Positions 1-10,851 of a stretch of DNA of 64,000 bases are shown piece after piece. This stretch comes from Symsagittifera roscoffensis (Eukaryota; Xenacoelomorpha; Acoela; Convolutidae). The notes beneath the pieces are model-generated. The model was not told where the DNA came from. It made no database searches and saw only the letters and a program-made list of their open reading frames with translations. The stretch's first letter is position 1; every line of letters begins with the position of its first letter. The translations under genes were made by a program, and so were the position numbers. The stretch lies in assembly GCF_963678635.1 (NCBI RefSeq), contig NC_087063.1, positions 16,373,006-16,437,005 of the forward strand. Direction: 5' to 3'.

Positions 1-37
1 AAGGAGTGACCGCACTCTGACTGGAGCAACCTTAGAT

Positions 38-907
38 ATGGAAATACTTAGCCAATGTAGAGAAAGCACAAGGAAAGACTTTAAACCATCTCCCATGAAC
101 CACGGAAAAGGAAGTGTCACAGGACAACTAGTACCAGTGGAGTATAACCGACTGACAGTGTCGGAGACTGTGTCAATAGATGAACCCGCCGGTGGATACA
201 TGGAGATGTTAGAATACCGAAACTCGGCTAGAGGGTATGTGATGGCTCTGGAAGACAAGGGTGCCATGGAGGGTTATCTGGAGACGATGTTGCGAGGCAC
301 CATCCTCAAGCAGAAGGCGTACGGGACTCTAGCGTCGTCTGAGATGCAGGCGGAAACGATCGAGCAATTAGTGAGCCTTCCATGGAAAGCAGTGGTGTTG
401 AAGTACTTTGGAGAGGAAATGAGGACTACGCCGAGAATACACGCTCTCATGGCAGTACCTTACGTGAGAACCGATTTACAACTAAGGTTCACCTGGTGCA
501 TGATGGGATTAACTCGCGGGAAATATGATTCAGAAGAAAAGAAAAGGTCAAAAGAAGAAAAGGTATTCCTGATGACGAACCTGAGGGATCTGATAATCCA
601 GGAGGGAATGGCAGTAGCGTGCGCGAAGCGGAGAGGCGTTCTCTGTTTTATTCGATTCCTGATAGAACAGATTTCAATGCCAGCATTGAAAACCTGTGTC
701 AAGATGCTGAGGGAGGGCGACGAACGAGCAAAAGCCTTATTCTTGCTAGCACTGCTGGATATGCATCAGAGCAAACCGATGAGGGTGAACATGAAAGAAC
801 CTGAAGAACTAGAACCCATGAGAAAAATAGACGAGATCAGAAGATTCTCAAACAAGGAGCTGAGACTCACTAAAGAATCTAAGGGGGGCACTATCGAAAT
901 CCAGTGA
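38..907 (+). CDS. Unrecognised helical protein, ORF A of an A-rich two-ORF unit
   Basis: A 289-residue ORF with a true ATG. I do not recognise the family. The protein looks almost entirely helical, is rich in Met, Glu, Lys and Arg, and has no signal peptide or membrane segment. The coding strand is strongly A-rich, unlike the spliced genes farther along and more like retroelement or viral coding sequence. It overlaps the open frame of the next ORF by 44 nt (864-907), and the overlap contains a run of six G (883-888). That frame is +1 relative to this one. A capsid- or nucleoprotein-like role is possible but is only a guess. The upstream context lies outside the window. Confidence 0.5.
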   Translation: MEILSQCRESTRKDFKPSPMNHGKGSVTGQLVPVEYNRLTVSETVSIDEPAGGYMEMLEYRNSARGYVMALEDKGAMEGYLETMLRGTILKQKAYGTLASSEMQAETIEQLVSLPWKAVVLKYFGEEMRTTPRIHALMAVPYVRTDLQLRFTWCMMGLTRGKYDSEEKKRSKEEKVFLMTNLRDLIIQEGMAVACAKRRGVLCFIRFLIEQISMPALKTCVKMLREGDERAKALFLLALLDMHQSKPMRVNMKEPEELEPMRKIDEIRRFSNKELRLTKESKGGTIEIQ

Positions 908-2885
908 GAACTGTGGACCGATCAAGAAAAAGTCGTACAGCTACGTGTCCGGAATCATTGAGATAGCGTACAACCCTTCCCTGAGTGAAGACATACGCGA
1001 TTGCTTCTTTGATTACGAACAAGCAGTGTTGCTAAGGTTCTGGACGTCAAGAATTGCAACGATTCAAGGCGCTACTAATCCGCAGACCAAGTTGAGACTA
1101 ATCTTGGAAGAAAAGGTGACTGCACCTTCTGTGCCAAAATCCGATAAACGAGTGGAGTTTGAATTGGGATTCTCCAATGAATTACTGAGAACGAGCTTGA
1201 TGGTAGTGTTGGAACTGATGCGACCATCATGGTCTCCTATTCCCAATGCTGACTCGATACTACGAGCGACACAAGATGTGCAGAGGGAACTAAACGCAGA
1301 CTGTAACCTGCGTGACCTGAACATCATATATAATGTGATGACAACAGCCTCTAGGAGCAGCGGGGAAGACAAAGTGGAGTTGACTGGCTGGGGACCAGAA
1401 GACTGGGTCAAACCTGGTAGCTGTCTGGTAGATGTCTGTGGACTGAAAGGTCACGTTTGTGGAAGTCTGGATTGCGTGAAAACCCTAGAGAGACAACACA
1501 AGCAGTTGACGATATTGTTTGGGAACGTCATGATGAAAACAAGGACAGAAACGGAACTGATCGCAGATTGCCATGGAGGAACCGAGGTGAATCTAGTGAC
1601 TGCACTAGGATTCTACAGCATGTTTAGTTCTTTAGAGTCACTGTTGAATCTAGAACAGAAACATGAGATGGTCACAGCCATCAGTGTAGAAGTATTCCCA
1701 GGAGTTCTGCAAACCGAGCAGAAACACATAGGAAAATGGAGGGAAGCGATCGAGGCGGAAATTAACATCAGACACAGTGAGATTTATTGTAGACCATCAG
1801 GAGCAAGATATTTGGTGGGCTTGACATTGGCTCCAATGTGCAAGAGCAGATACCCGGTGCATTTCGTAGCTGTGGATGTAAAGAGTACGAGAACGATCGT
1901 GGATCAAGCCTTCTCAGTGCCAAAGTGTGTGAGACTAACGAGAATGTCCGAAAAATCTTACGAGTTGCTATGTAAGATGTTCTCAGCAGTTCCAGAGAGA
2001 ACAAAGGAGGAGTTGGAATCGATACTGGGAAGGAATTTCATGGGATACGTGAGTGGGAACTTCAGTGATTTGGAGAGACAGAAACGGAGAGGATCAACTG
2101 TTACAGATTACAATACAGTAGACGAGAATGATGAAGTCCACCGAGTGATGATGGAAGTGGAACCATTACTGGAAGCTTCGGGAAAACGTAATTGGAGAAG
2201 CATCATGTTGACACATGACGAGTTTCCCTGCCACTGCCTGCTGCAGACCTGGTGGTATCCCAAGCGTGGTAATCTGGTGTTGATCTGGGATTCTGGAGAG
2301 CTGCTCTCTATGGGTTTACCAGACTCATCACAGCCCATAACAATAGTGATAGTGGGAGTTATGATGGCGATACGATGGCTGGAAGCTCACGTAAAAGAGA
2401 ACAATAGACAGGAAGCGCCAACGAGAGAACAGTTGCTGAAATTGGATTGTCTGAAAGATCTTTTTGAGACAATGTGCAAGATTCTAAGCATTCCGATGGA
2501 AGTGAAAAAGATATGGGCAAGAAGACGATTGATGCCATGGTTCAGAGCTAACATGACTGCATGGTTGTACGAATATGCCAAAAAGCATATGTCGAAGCAC
2601 GGCAGAGTGTACAGTGGATATCAGCTGGACATTGGAGCAGGAGCTTTCAAGCGAGCTTTCGTGACTCATCGGAATGCAGTGACCACCGCTGTAAAACGAA
2701 ATTCCAGGACGAGTGAACGTAGTGGAAAGGAGAAGGAAGAGTTGTTGAAGGAAGATTTGGAGAGAAACGTGACGGTGTGTCTCCACAACAGCTTCTGCAG
2801 GAACAGAGAATCTAACGTGGATCCCCTACCTTGTTACAAACAGAGGGTAGAAGAGCAGAAGTGTTGGAGGACTGCTTCAAAATAG
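864..2885 (+). CDS. Unrecognised large protein, ORF B, frame-shifted continuation of ORF A
   Basis: The frame is open from 864, just after an in-frame stop at 861. Its first ATG is only at 1200, so about 110 codons of ordinary-looking protein precede any Met. Reading across from ORF A would need a +1 shift (or -2), an indel or sequencing error, or splicing. The protein has scattered Cys, alternating hydrophobic segments and a basic, Glu/Lys-rich C-terminus. I see no RT YxDD box, integrase HHCC or DDE triad, polymerase GDD or protease motif. It is followed by about 220 nt of similarly A/G-rich noncoding sequence, so the unit ends near 3110. The family is unknown. Confidence 0.45.
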   Translation, partial: DSLKNLRGALSKSSENCGPIKKKSYSYVSGIIEIAYNPSLSEDIRDCFFDYEQAVLLRFWTSRIATIQGATNPQTKLRLILEEKVTAPSVPKSDKRVEFELGFSNELLRTSLMVVLELMRPSWSPIPNADSILRATQDVQRELNADCNLRDLNIIYNVMTTASRSSGEDKVELTGWGPEDWVKPGSCLVDVCGLKGHVCGSLDCVKTLERQHKQLTILFGNVMMKTRTETELIADCHGGTEVNLVTALGFYSMFSSLESLLNLEQKHEMVTAISVEVFPGVLQTEQKHIGKWREAIEAEINIRHSEIYCRPSGARYLVGLTLAPMCKSRYPVHFVAVDVKSTRTIVDQAFSVPKCVRLTRMSEKSYELLCKMFSAVPERTKEELESILGRNFMGYVSGNFSDLERQKRRGSTVTDYNTVDENDEVHRVMMEVEPLLEASGKRNWRSIMLTHDEFPCHCLLQTWWYPKRGNLVLIWDSGELLSMGLPDSSQPITIVIVGVMMAIRWLEAHVKENNRQEAPTREQLLKLDCLKDLFETMCKILSIPMEVKKIWARRRLMPWFRANMTAWLYEYAKKHMSKHGRVYSGYQLDIGAGAFKRAFVTHRNAVTTAVKRNSRTSERSGKEKEELLKEDLERNVTVCLHNSFCRNRESNVDPLPCYKQRVEEQKCWRTASK

Positions 2886-3086
2886 CTAACGATGTGATGC
2901 AAGACACAGAAACTGAAAGTGCAGAGTCAGTGTCACAGGAGGAAGAGATGGTACATTGACAAATGGTCGAAAGATCAAGATGCAAAAAGAAAGAAAATTA
3001 GAAGAATTTAGAAGTTTTAGAACTTCTAAATGACGAAAAGAAGAGAAACAAAGGAGTGACGAAAAAGAAGAAGTTAAAACTTAGAA

Positions 3087-4245
3087 TTGTTTTATGTGTG
3101 TAAAAAAACTCGAGTGAGAAACCCAGCAACCATGTTGTAATTGAAAACTGAAACATTTAGTTGAGTTTTGAACATCGAAGAATTTGTTGCATTTATAAAT
3201 TTGCATTTTGATTTTAGTTAGTGGCTTTAGAGACACTTACTATTTATTTAGAAAGGCTTGAGTAAAGAGTATATTTAAATATTCCAGCCTGCATGATTGT
3301 TTTTAATCAACTAGGAGAACTGATCACTTTGTGGTGACATGAAAGGCTTGGGTAATCTCTTCAAGAGGGAGATTGTTTCATTGTTCTTTCTAACCACAGA
3401 GTTCCTTAGTTTTCATATTCAGGACAATAACAAGCAAGATTTCCAAAGGGAAGAAGCATAGTAGGATAATTTTAGCTTGTTGGTTGGCAGGACTGTCCTG
3501 CAAACCAACATCTTTTAAGATCTAGGAGAAAAAGTTTTAAATCAGGACATTGACATTGGAAGTCAGAAAAGATGTTTTTATCTTAGGTCATATCCTCAAT
3601 GTGCAGATAAGTGAAAAAATTGGAATGCTATAGTGATGTAGTGTGATGCCATTTATATTCTGCAGTGAGTCGATATGACGCGGATAAGAGTAATTTCGTG
3701 CATTTCGTAAATTCTGTTCGATGACACTACCAATTTTACGAACATTGCGAGATTCAATGGGGACATTGACCGGACTGTCCGGGGAGTATGTGACATTCGA
3801 CCAGAATGGACGAAAAGGCAGAGTCGAAATTTTAGCAGCTAGCCTTCCGAATTAGCAGTTTTTAAGGATTAGCAGTGTTATTGGAACGATTAGCCAAACG
3901 GTGAAGGCTAGAATATTCTGGTGTTTCAAATTTTTAAATTTTCGAAGTATGACGTCATATTTCTGAGAAACGTCAGAAACGACCATTTTGGCAAAAAGGC
4001 CGAAATAAAACACAACAACAACAGTAGTTGCGACGATAACAACGGAAAAACTTAGAATCGGAATTAGAGACGAGCAGAAATAGCAGAGACCGTTCCGAGT
4101 TGCAACTATTGTGTCGCTACAATAGTTGCAAGGCAGTTGCGAACAACGGTGAAGGGTAGAAGACAGCCTTCCGGAAGGAAAATAGAGGTCTTATTTCCCC
4201 GGATTCAAGAATCTGGAGGGGTCTCGGGACTGAAACTCATAGCAT
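3087..4245 (+). repeat. Possible LTR or 3' noncoding end of the A-rich unit
   Basis: No ORF. The A/G-rich tract that follows ORF B (about 2940-3080) could serve as a polypurine tract. Downstream there is a TATA-like stretch (atatttaaat, 3271-3280) and an AATAAA at 4004-4009, spaced as U3 and R signals would be in an LTR. A TG start near 3087 and an end near 4245 are guesses, because no partner copy lies inside the window. A short hairpin occurs at 3007-3028. Plain 3' UTR or intergenic DNA is equally possible. Confidence 0.2.
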
Positions 4246-4817
4246 TTTTTATAAACTTTTAGCTTCCCTATTATGTCCTGAATTGAATTTAATTAACATC
4301 TGAATTCATTTTGCTAGGATGATAAGCTAGGAGTTGGGGGAAAAGGTTGATCCATCTTCGATCGAGATGATGATTTTTATCTACTGAGCAAAAACAATAA
4401 TAATTCAATAAATAGTAGTAGCCCTGTTTTTAGGAGTGACCTCGTAGTCTGGGGATACTGAGACCCAGCCATGAGCTCACTGATTTTGCATGTAATTAGG
4501 TTAATTTGAGCGTTCTGGTCGAAGCCGGAGAACAGTAACGTTTTTGTCGACCCGATGTTAGAAAGACCACCAAAAGAACTGGCTTTGGTAGAGACGGTGA
4601 AAAACATGTAAAGCTCTGCTTAGACGTTGGCCAGTCGTCTTAGGACCTAGCTTTATTTTCCGTCGATATGTATCTTCCGGGCGAATTTTACAGGCTTTAA
4701 ACTATCTGAATGCGTGGGCAACTTCGCACAATTAGGCTATTATTTTTAACTAATCTTTTAGAATTTTTATGCCTCATTAAAGCCATATTTGCTGCTGTCA
4801 ATATTGTTTTTGGTGTC
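4246..4817. other. Gap upstream of FAXC-like exon; 5' UTR or promoter region
   Basis: No convincing coding exon. A splice-acceptor-like cttttag ends near 4760, followed by a short upstream ORF (ATG CCT CAT TAA) before the FAXC-like start. This fits an untranslated leader exon or a spliced-leader acceptor. An ATG at 4710 in the same frame would add 36 hydrophobic residues, but it lies across the acceptor and is less likely to be used. Confidence 0.3.
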
Positions 4818-4995
4818 ATGGAAGCCGATAAGATTGTTGTCCATGCGATGCCTCCTTATGGGGGATCTATATCAGCATCACCTTTCCCTATTCGAGTTGA
4901 AATGTTTCTCAGATTGGCAAAAATTCCTCATACGGTGTCTAAAAAATCTCCATTTCATTCCTACACTAAGAAGACGCCCTGGGTTGAGTATAAAG
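4818..4995 (+). CDS. FAXC: FAXC-like (failed axon connections) protein, coding exon 1
   Basis: Encodes 59 residues and the first base of a Gly codon, starting at the ATG in MEADKIVVHAM. The segment is the N-terminal thioredoxin-like half of the FAXC/metaxin-type GST fold: a beta strand ending in a hydrophobic-His motif, the pattern SPFPIRVEMFLRLAKIP, and the closing motif PWVEYKG that matches the family's PWIEYNG. The exon ends ..AAA G|GTTAATC in phase 1. The next coding exon, at 22973, begins GC CAG AAT and restores Gly-Gln-Asn-Ile-Pro-Asp-Ser, the expected continuation in this family. FAXC proteins are GST-like and the founding fly gene acts in axon development. The molecular activity is not established by this sequence. 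Confidence 0.85.
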
Positions 4996-6673
4996 GTTAA
5001 TCGATTTAAGAGGTTAATTAAATCTAGGTTATGGAACATTGTATGTATGTATGTGCAATTTCAACTTAACTTACGCAGCTGATATTAAGGATAAGTATTT
5101 TGTTACAATCACGTGTGTTTTTTTAATGTTTATGTGCAAAGACACGGATCGTTACTGAAATTCAGATATATGATCATATTGAAGATTTCTCAGTAGCAAT
5201 TCGATCGATAAAAAATTTTCAATTTATTTTCTCAGGGTTCAAATTTTGTTCCTGATTTTTGTGCGAGACAAGTAATTATAATTTTTTATTGTTTAAAATG
5301 ATCAATGATACAAAATTACTTTTTTTGTGAATATAAGTACACATGATAGAAGGAATAAAAAAAGTAAATAACGAACGTTTTTGCACATTTGTAAATCAAC
5401 AGGTTCAACAGAATTAAAATTTTACAAAATGATCATTGACCTTGAAAATTCCTAGGTTATTTGACATCACAAAATATTTAAAAAATCAACCAATCATACG
5501 TATGCAAGATTAAAATTTGGTCAAATCTACATAACGATTATTTAATTACCCTTGCAAGAGCAAGTGTCTTGTAATCGGGAACAAGACTTTTCCGTAAACA
5601 ACTTTTCTAAGAAATCTCATTTGCTTTTCTTTCTTGCTTTATTATTGAAGCTTAGCTTCCTGATTCGATCCCTTTTGCCTAGAGCTAGAGGTAAAGTCCT
5701 GTTCTTTTCACCGTTAGGTCAGGGGTTCGAGTATCGGTCTAACCTTTTCAGTAAGTATGCAATTGAAACAAACGTCGGGTAAAAATCGAATTGTCGGACT
5801 TGCAGCTTTTAAGTGTCGGCTTTAATTCTGTCTGCTCATTTGCCTAATAAATTTTCTGTTTCATGTCGTTTTTTTTTAAATTAATACAACTTTGATAAGG
5901 TATAATTAGAAATTTGAAATCACTTCTGCGATCTCCATTTTAAAATGTTGTAAGAAAAATCATGAATTTTTTTTTTTTTGGAATTTGCTGTCGAGTTTTT
6001 CTGTTTTCAAGAAAGTTTTTCGGATATTTTTCCTGATACTTCTTGATCGGCCTGCTGTTCTTACTATATTCTTTTTTGGCGAGGGTAATTAAAGTCATGA
6101 GTTTATCGGCAATTTTCTTGGTGTTATTTTTTAATCAGTTCTTTCGTCAATTGATTTATATTTTGCATTAAGTGCTTTCTAGCCTCTATATTTTTATAGA
6201 ACGATAAATTCTCTAAGCAACAGACACGGTTTTTGAGGCGGCATTAAGTGCTATCATATCAGATCACGAACTACCTCAAAATTGTTTCTATTCATTTTTT
6301 GTTGTAATGATTTTTTATTTGCTGTTCAAGTTAAGGCAGGCTTATGTGATTTAGGTGTTTCGTTTTTATACCTAAAAAAACTTGATGACAGCGAAAAAAT
6401 GAAATTGACGACAGTTTTTTCATTTGGATAGTTTTTTCGTCTTAGTTTGTGTAGACGTAGTTCAGAGCAACTTCTTGTCCTGGTTCCTCATAACTTTTGA
6501 GAGTTTTTGCGTGCTAATCGATTCAAATTAATGTCACATTGATTTTTAGACAAAAAATCAAAAGTATCAACTTTTAATTCCTTTGATAATCCTATGTTTG
6601 GGTTTTTTAGGACCATTTATCCCATGTCCGTTTTGGTCTGCCTTTTTACCGACATCTCGGCGAAATTTTATGC

Positions 6674-6810
6674 GAGTTCAATGCTGGTTGTTGTGTTCCG
6701 CCACGGTATTTCATTTTGAGATAATCATTGACAATTCCGAAGGCCATAACTTTTTATGATTATCTCAAAATGAAATACTGTGGCGGAACACAACAACCAG
6801 CATTGAACTC
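6674..6810. repeat. Near-perfect 54-bp inverted repeat (hairpin 1)
   Basis: Arms 6674-6727 and 6757-6810 are reverse complements with a single mismatch, separated by a 29-bp loop. The arms start gagttcaatgctgg. This is probably a foldback or MITE-type insertion in the FAXC-like intron. No target-site duplication was identified. Confidence 0.85.
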
Positions 6811-6811
6811 C

Positions 6812-6949
6812 CACTAATCGTTAAATCCAATGAACCCACAAAATCAAATTTGAGACCTTTTTTTTGAGAAAAATAAAAAAAAATGATTTTTCTCGAAAAA
6901 TGTGGTCTCAAATTTGATTTTGTGGGTTCATTGGATATTATGATTAGTG
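6812..6949. repeat. Inverted repeat (hairpin 2) next to hairpin 1
   Basis: Arms 6812-6857 and 6904-6949 pair almost perfectly (core atccaatgaacccacaaa), with a 46-bp A/T-rich loop. It begins one base after hairpin 1. The two hairpins may be one composite element that would form twin cruciforms or a double-hairpin RNA in the intron transcript. Confidence 0.85.
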
Positions 6950-6959
6950 TTAAGCTCAT

Positions 6960-7760
6960 CTGTATTAGCGGCCACTCTCAAAGAATTTTACACAAAACGA
7001 TAGTGCCCTCGGAAAAGTCAAGTTTTTAATTTTTTGACTGTTTTTAAAGGTTTTGAATGTTCTCGAAAGCTACATTGCCATATCTAAGGTTTTGGGTTCA
7101 ATTCAAATACCGATTGTGGGAAGCTTTTTTTTTCAATGCAACTGCGCTTAAGTTCTTTGGACACTAAAAGTTTTAACCCTCTTTTTGTAAGTTTTCGAAC
7201 TTTCTCGAACTACCTTCCCAATTCTTGAGATTTTGGGCTCAATCGAAATTAAAGGTTATGTGAATCCCTGCTTCTTAAGCGGCCGTGCCCTATTTTTTAA
7301 ACTAAAAAGCTACGCGTCTCGGAAATATCACTTTCATATGTTGACAGTTTTTGGACTTTTCTTGCTAACTATCCTGCCAAATCTGATATCATAAGTGGAA
7401 GCGAAATAGGTTGTTGAAAACCTACCTTTTTAGTAAGCTATTCTCAATTGTTTAAGAAAATAGTTATGGCCTATAAACAAGACAATGTTTTGAAACTTCG
7501 ATATTTTTTTGGAAATTTTTAGACGTTACGCGAAAACTACCGTGCCCATTCTCAGGTTGTGTTCAATCGAAAAGCCTGGTTTTGTTGATGTTTTTTGCTT
7601 ATGCGGCCACAACCTGCTTGTTCCAGAAAAAGTTATGGATTGTGGAAAAACTTTCGACCGTGTTTAAGAAACTTTTTGAAAGAAGTGGTTGCACGAAATT
7701 TTCCCGCAGAAGCGGCCACTCTTTTAATTTTTGCAAAAGAAAAGTTGTCGGGAAAATTTC
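6960..7760. repeat. Degenerate ~315-bp tandem repeats with gcggcc cores
   Basis: The gcggcc-containing motif recurs near 6968, 7281, 7599 and 7715. A gggttcaat-type motif recurs near 7093, 7232 and 7555. The spacing of about 313-318 bp for the first three suggests decayed tandem duplication. No coding potential is seen. Confidence 0.4.
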
Positions 7761-7987
7761 ATAATTTTCACTCCTCATTTATTTTATTAAAGAAACAACT
7801 AAGTTTTGGGCAAATTCCAGTTTATGAAGTTAAGCATTTCGTCCCGCATTAAATAAATTGAAAGTTTTTCAAACACGTCAAGCTTCAGCTGGGCCCTATA
7901 TGTGCTTCATTGAGACATACGGAAATATCGGTTCACCAAGTTTTTTATGTTTGTGTTGTATCGCAGGTAATTCAAAGCTGCGTTTTG

Positions 7988-7992
7988 CCTTT
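7988..7992. repeat. Target-site duplication CCTTT, left side of the LTR element
   Basis: CCTTT directly precedes the left LTR and is repeated exactly at 20385-20389 directly after the right LTR. This is the 5-bp duplication expected for integrase-mediated insertion. Confidence 0.9.
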
Positions 7993-8350
7993 TGTAATGC
8001 ACTGCTTTTATTAATTAACCCGCATGGTTTCTAGATGTTATTGCATGTTATTAACTGGAGTTGATTTAGCAGTATCTCAATACGGACGCATGGGCCCCGA
8101 CAGCATGGATTCTATCTCTATCACTTTCTCAGCTGTTTGAATTTAACTTTGGTTAGTAAACTTTATTACTTTCAGCTAGCTCGATATTCAATATTATGTC
8201 CCAACTAATAACTCACTATTTACTTTTAATAAACACTAACTTGTTCAACTGCATGCTTGGGATTTTAACATTAATAATTTATGACATCAATTTCTAATAT
8301 AGCACTTATTTCATGGCTATCAATAGCGTGCCATTTATGGGTACGCTACA
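7993..8350 (-). repeat. 3' LTR of the element (358 bp)
   Basis: In element orientation it runs TG...CA. The sequence matches 20027-20384 base for base as far as I can read. It contains a minus-strand AATAAA (rc at 8162-8167). I see no strong polypurine tract next to it at 8351 onward, only a short purine-rich stretch about 20 bp away. Confidence 0.93.
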
Positions 8351-9004
8351 CTTACACTGTCGAATTATTTCCTGGCGACTGTTATTAGCATCGGGGTTAC
8401 AATTTAAATACAGTATCTACATAAAATTTGGTGAGTTTCTAACTTCAAACTGTAGTAATTTCATTTAGTTGCATTTCAAAGGGAAACTGCAATGTTAAAA
8501 GCATAATAAATTTTAGGAACGAATTAAAAGTTATACGGTATAATTCAATTTCAATAATTTTAAATCAATTTAACTCAATAAATTTTCTATAAATTTACTT
8601 TTATAAATGGGTAAATAACAAACTAAACCGGCTTTAAATTAGGTTAGGCACAGGGTTAAAGCTGGTTGATGTACACCAAATGTGCATAAAATAAAGGTTT
8701 TAAACTATATACACTCAAATGGATTGGTTCTGTTATCAAATTTACATACACGAATTGTGTATTAAAGAAATTTTAACTTCACAAATGTATAAAATTAAGG
8801 TTAAACAGGTAAGTTTAAATTAGAACTTGAGTTCAGGGAAAATAAATAGTGCTGCTAGCACTTATGAGATTCAGGTTACAATTAAGCCACCACTTGAGTC
8901 ATAGAATCAATGTTTGGGAACGTCATGGTCAATTAAATGATATAATCAGTGTCAGTAATGAAAGATGAAATGGCAACTTATTCGCATCTCAGTCTTCCTA
9001 TACT
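8351..9004 (-). other. Noncoding stretch between env stop and 3' LTR
   Basis: AT-rich, with no ORF or repeat seen. It is the 3' untranslated part of the retroelement. Confidence 0.6.
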
Positions 9005-10666
9005 TCAGGTCGTCTCCTCGTTGTATTGAGCTCCTATTTGGATAGAAGGAGGTTTCACACCTAAGATTCCTGTATTAGGAGTCAGTTTCATTCCTCCGCT
9101 GTAGTTTCGTGAAGTCTTTCCTTGGTGTGATGTCGTTGAGATTTCGCCCATTGATCTCGTTCTATTCATGTCTATTCTGCTTCCCTGCATTGATAGTGTC
9201 TCGTCGTTTAGTACTGCATCCTCCATCTGTCTGTGATGTTGTGGTACTGCAATCGTGTCGTCAATTACGTCTAGAATCGTGTATTTATTCTGCCATTCCG
9301 CTCGTGTTTCCATAAGTCTAGCTGTTTTTTCATCTCTGTCGCGTTCATCAATGTCCATTGCGACTACTGGCTTTATTCGTATATCTCCATAAGCTGTCTT
9401 TAGAAATTGTGGGGTTATGTCTCGAACTGCTTTGAATCGATGAAAAAGATAAGTGCACAAACACTGGAGTAGTGTGCTTCCGATGAAAACTATGACGGTC
9501 AGTGTCAGTGAAAGTTTTATTGGTACATAGCTTTCGAGTTTCTCTGTTAAGGTTGGTTTCAAAAGTTTCATTCCGTCGGCGATTGGTTTTGAAATCTCGT
9601 CCAATTGTTCCATGTTCGTGACTATTGGGCTGTCAATAAGTTTTATTTTCACTTGTTCCAAAAGTCTAATTCCGGCGTCCGTTTTTGATTCGAAGTATGG
9701 TAACTCATTAATTTCCGGAATTGTAGAGAGTAGGTGTTCCAATGGATCAGACAGTGTGACATTGATTCGTCTTGCTGGAATTTTGTCACAACTTTCCAGA
9801 TCTGGTCTGATCTTGATATTTCTAGTTGTTAATTGCGTCCTGCAATCCAAAGTAATGATGCAAATGTTGCATCCTGAATGCTCTCTGCGGGATGGAGTAT
9901 GAACCTCATGCAGGTTGTACTCCCACAAAGAGAATGACGAAGAGGCTGATGTGATTAGCCAGATACCGTATCCCAAATTCGTGGCTCGTTCCGGCGTAGG
10001 CAGAATGACTTTTTCCGTCTCACAGACCGTCAAGGCTGCTACAGGGTTTGGCCAGAATAAGTTAGATAGACAAGAGGATCTGCTCATCTGTGTCTGCATG
10101 GTTTGATGACAGATCCTATACCTTGATGAACCGAGGCATTTCTCATACTGCTCTCGTGTGAGCACTGAGGTTTCCATTCCGTTCTCAGAGACTGCGAAGT
10201 AGTCTCCCTCGGTCTTCCATCTGATTGCATCCTTCTGTCCCGGCTGTGGCATCGGGATTAAATGAGCTCGATAAACCGAAAAGACAGTTAGACTGGACGA
10301 CATCGGTATCGCTAGTGTCATTAGCAGGCCTTCATCAACTGTTACAACATCTCGAAGCAGTTTTGCGTCATAGTACGAGTGAAGCTCGGTTGTTGGGATG
10401 GCTAGAGTCAGTCTGTCCGTTGCGTCTTTTTGGCTGTCGTAAACTGAATTCAGGATTGCTATCAGAGAGTCTCTGGGGACCAATGACATCGTGAGTCTCT
10501 TGTCTAAAAGCGTAGGGATGGCATTCATAATGTTCGTCTTAAAAGCGTACAGCGCTGCCCTGTAACTCTTGACATCTGAGTACAGAAGAGAGAGGAGAGA
10601 GGCTGCAGTATCAAAATTGAAATTCAATTGTTGATTCGAGAACAGGTACTGATCACAATCGCGCAA
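9005..10666 (-). CDS. env: Env-like glycoprotein (C-terminal, fusion-subunit-like part)
   Basis: About 553 codons, open upstream to a stop at 10703-10705 and lacking an ATG at its 5' end, so it is N-terminally truncated or translated from a spliced env message. It shows a central Cys-containing region with C-x7-C type spacing (residues ~177-215), a run reading ATNLGYGIWLIT (~228-239), a further cluster of Cys (~266-293), a heptad-like helical stretch (~330-375), a transmembrane segment (~385-408) and a ~145-residue cytoplasmic tail. This matches env proteins of invertebrate gypsy-type elements in layout. No signal peptide, furin-type site or fusion peptide is present in the surviving part. 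It is described here only as found. Confidence 0.7.
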   Translation of the reverse strand: MRDCDQYLFSNQQLNFNFDTAASLLSLLYSDVKSYRAALYAFKTNIMNAIPTLLDKRLTMSLVPRDSLIAILNSVYDSQKDATDRLTLAIPTTELHSYYDAKLLRDVVTVDEGLLMTLAIPMSSSLTVFSVYRAHLIPMPQPGQKDAIRWKTEGDYFAVSENGMETSVLTREQYEKCLGSSRYRICHQTMQTQMSRSSCLSNLFWPNPVAALTVCETEKVILPTPERATNLGYGIWLITSASSSFSLWEYNLHEVHTPSRREHSGCNICIITLDCRTQLTTRNIKIRPDLESCDKIPARRINVTLSDPLEHLLSTIPEINELPYFESKTDAGIRLLEQVKIKLIDSPIVTNMEQLDEISKPIADGMKLLKPTLTEKLESYVPIKLSLTLTVIVFIGSTLLQCLCTYLFHRFKAVRDITPQFLKTAYGDIRIKPVVAMDIDERDRDEKTARLMETRAEWQNKYTILDVIDDTIAVPQHHRQMEDAVLNDETLSMQGSRIDMNRTRSMGEISTTSHQGKTSRNYSGGMKLTPNTGILGVKPPSIQIGAQYNEETT

Positions 10667-10851
10667 GATTTCGAACGGCCCCGAACGGCCCCGAATCGTC
10701 CCTTAATGCGGAGGGCGCCAGCCGCTGTGTGTTCTCCTCATTGTTTTACGCGATAGTGGGGACAAAATCAAGTAATATCATAGTTTCAACACATTGTTTT
10801 TCGGAAAATGTAATTTTGTTTCGAAATTTTTTCTTGATATTCATGTTTCAG

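Noticed and set aside
4377-4607. Minus-strand 76-codon frame upstream of the FAXC-like gene
   Set aside because: No domain, no splice context, low-complexity Leu tail; not distinguishable from chance.
4710-4817. Upstream ATG extending the FAXC-like exon by 36 hydrophobic residues as a signal anchor
   Set aside because: It crosses a splice-acceptor-like site, the residues do not match the family, and the in-frame ATG at 4818 directly precedes the conserved domain.
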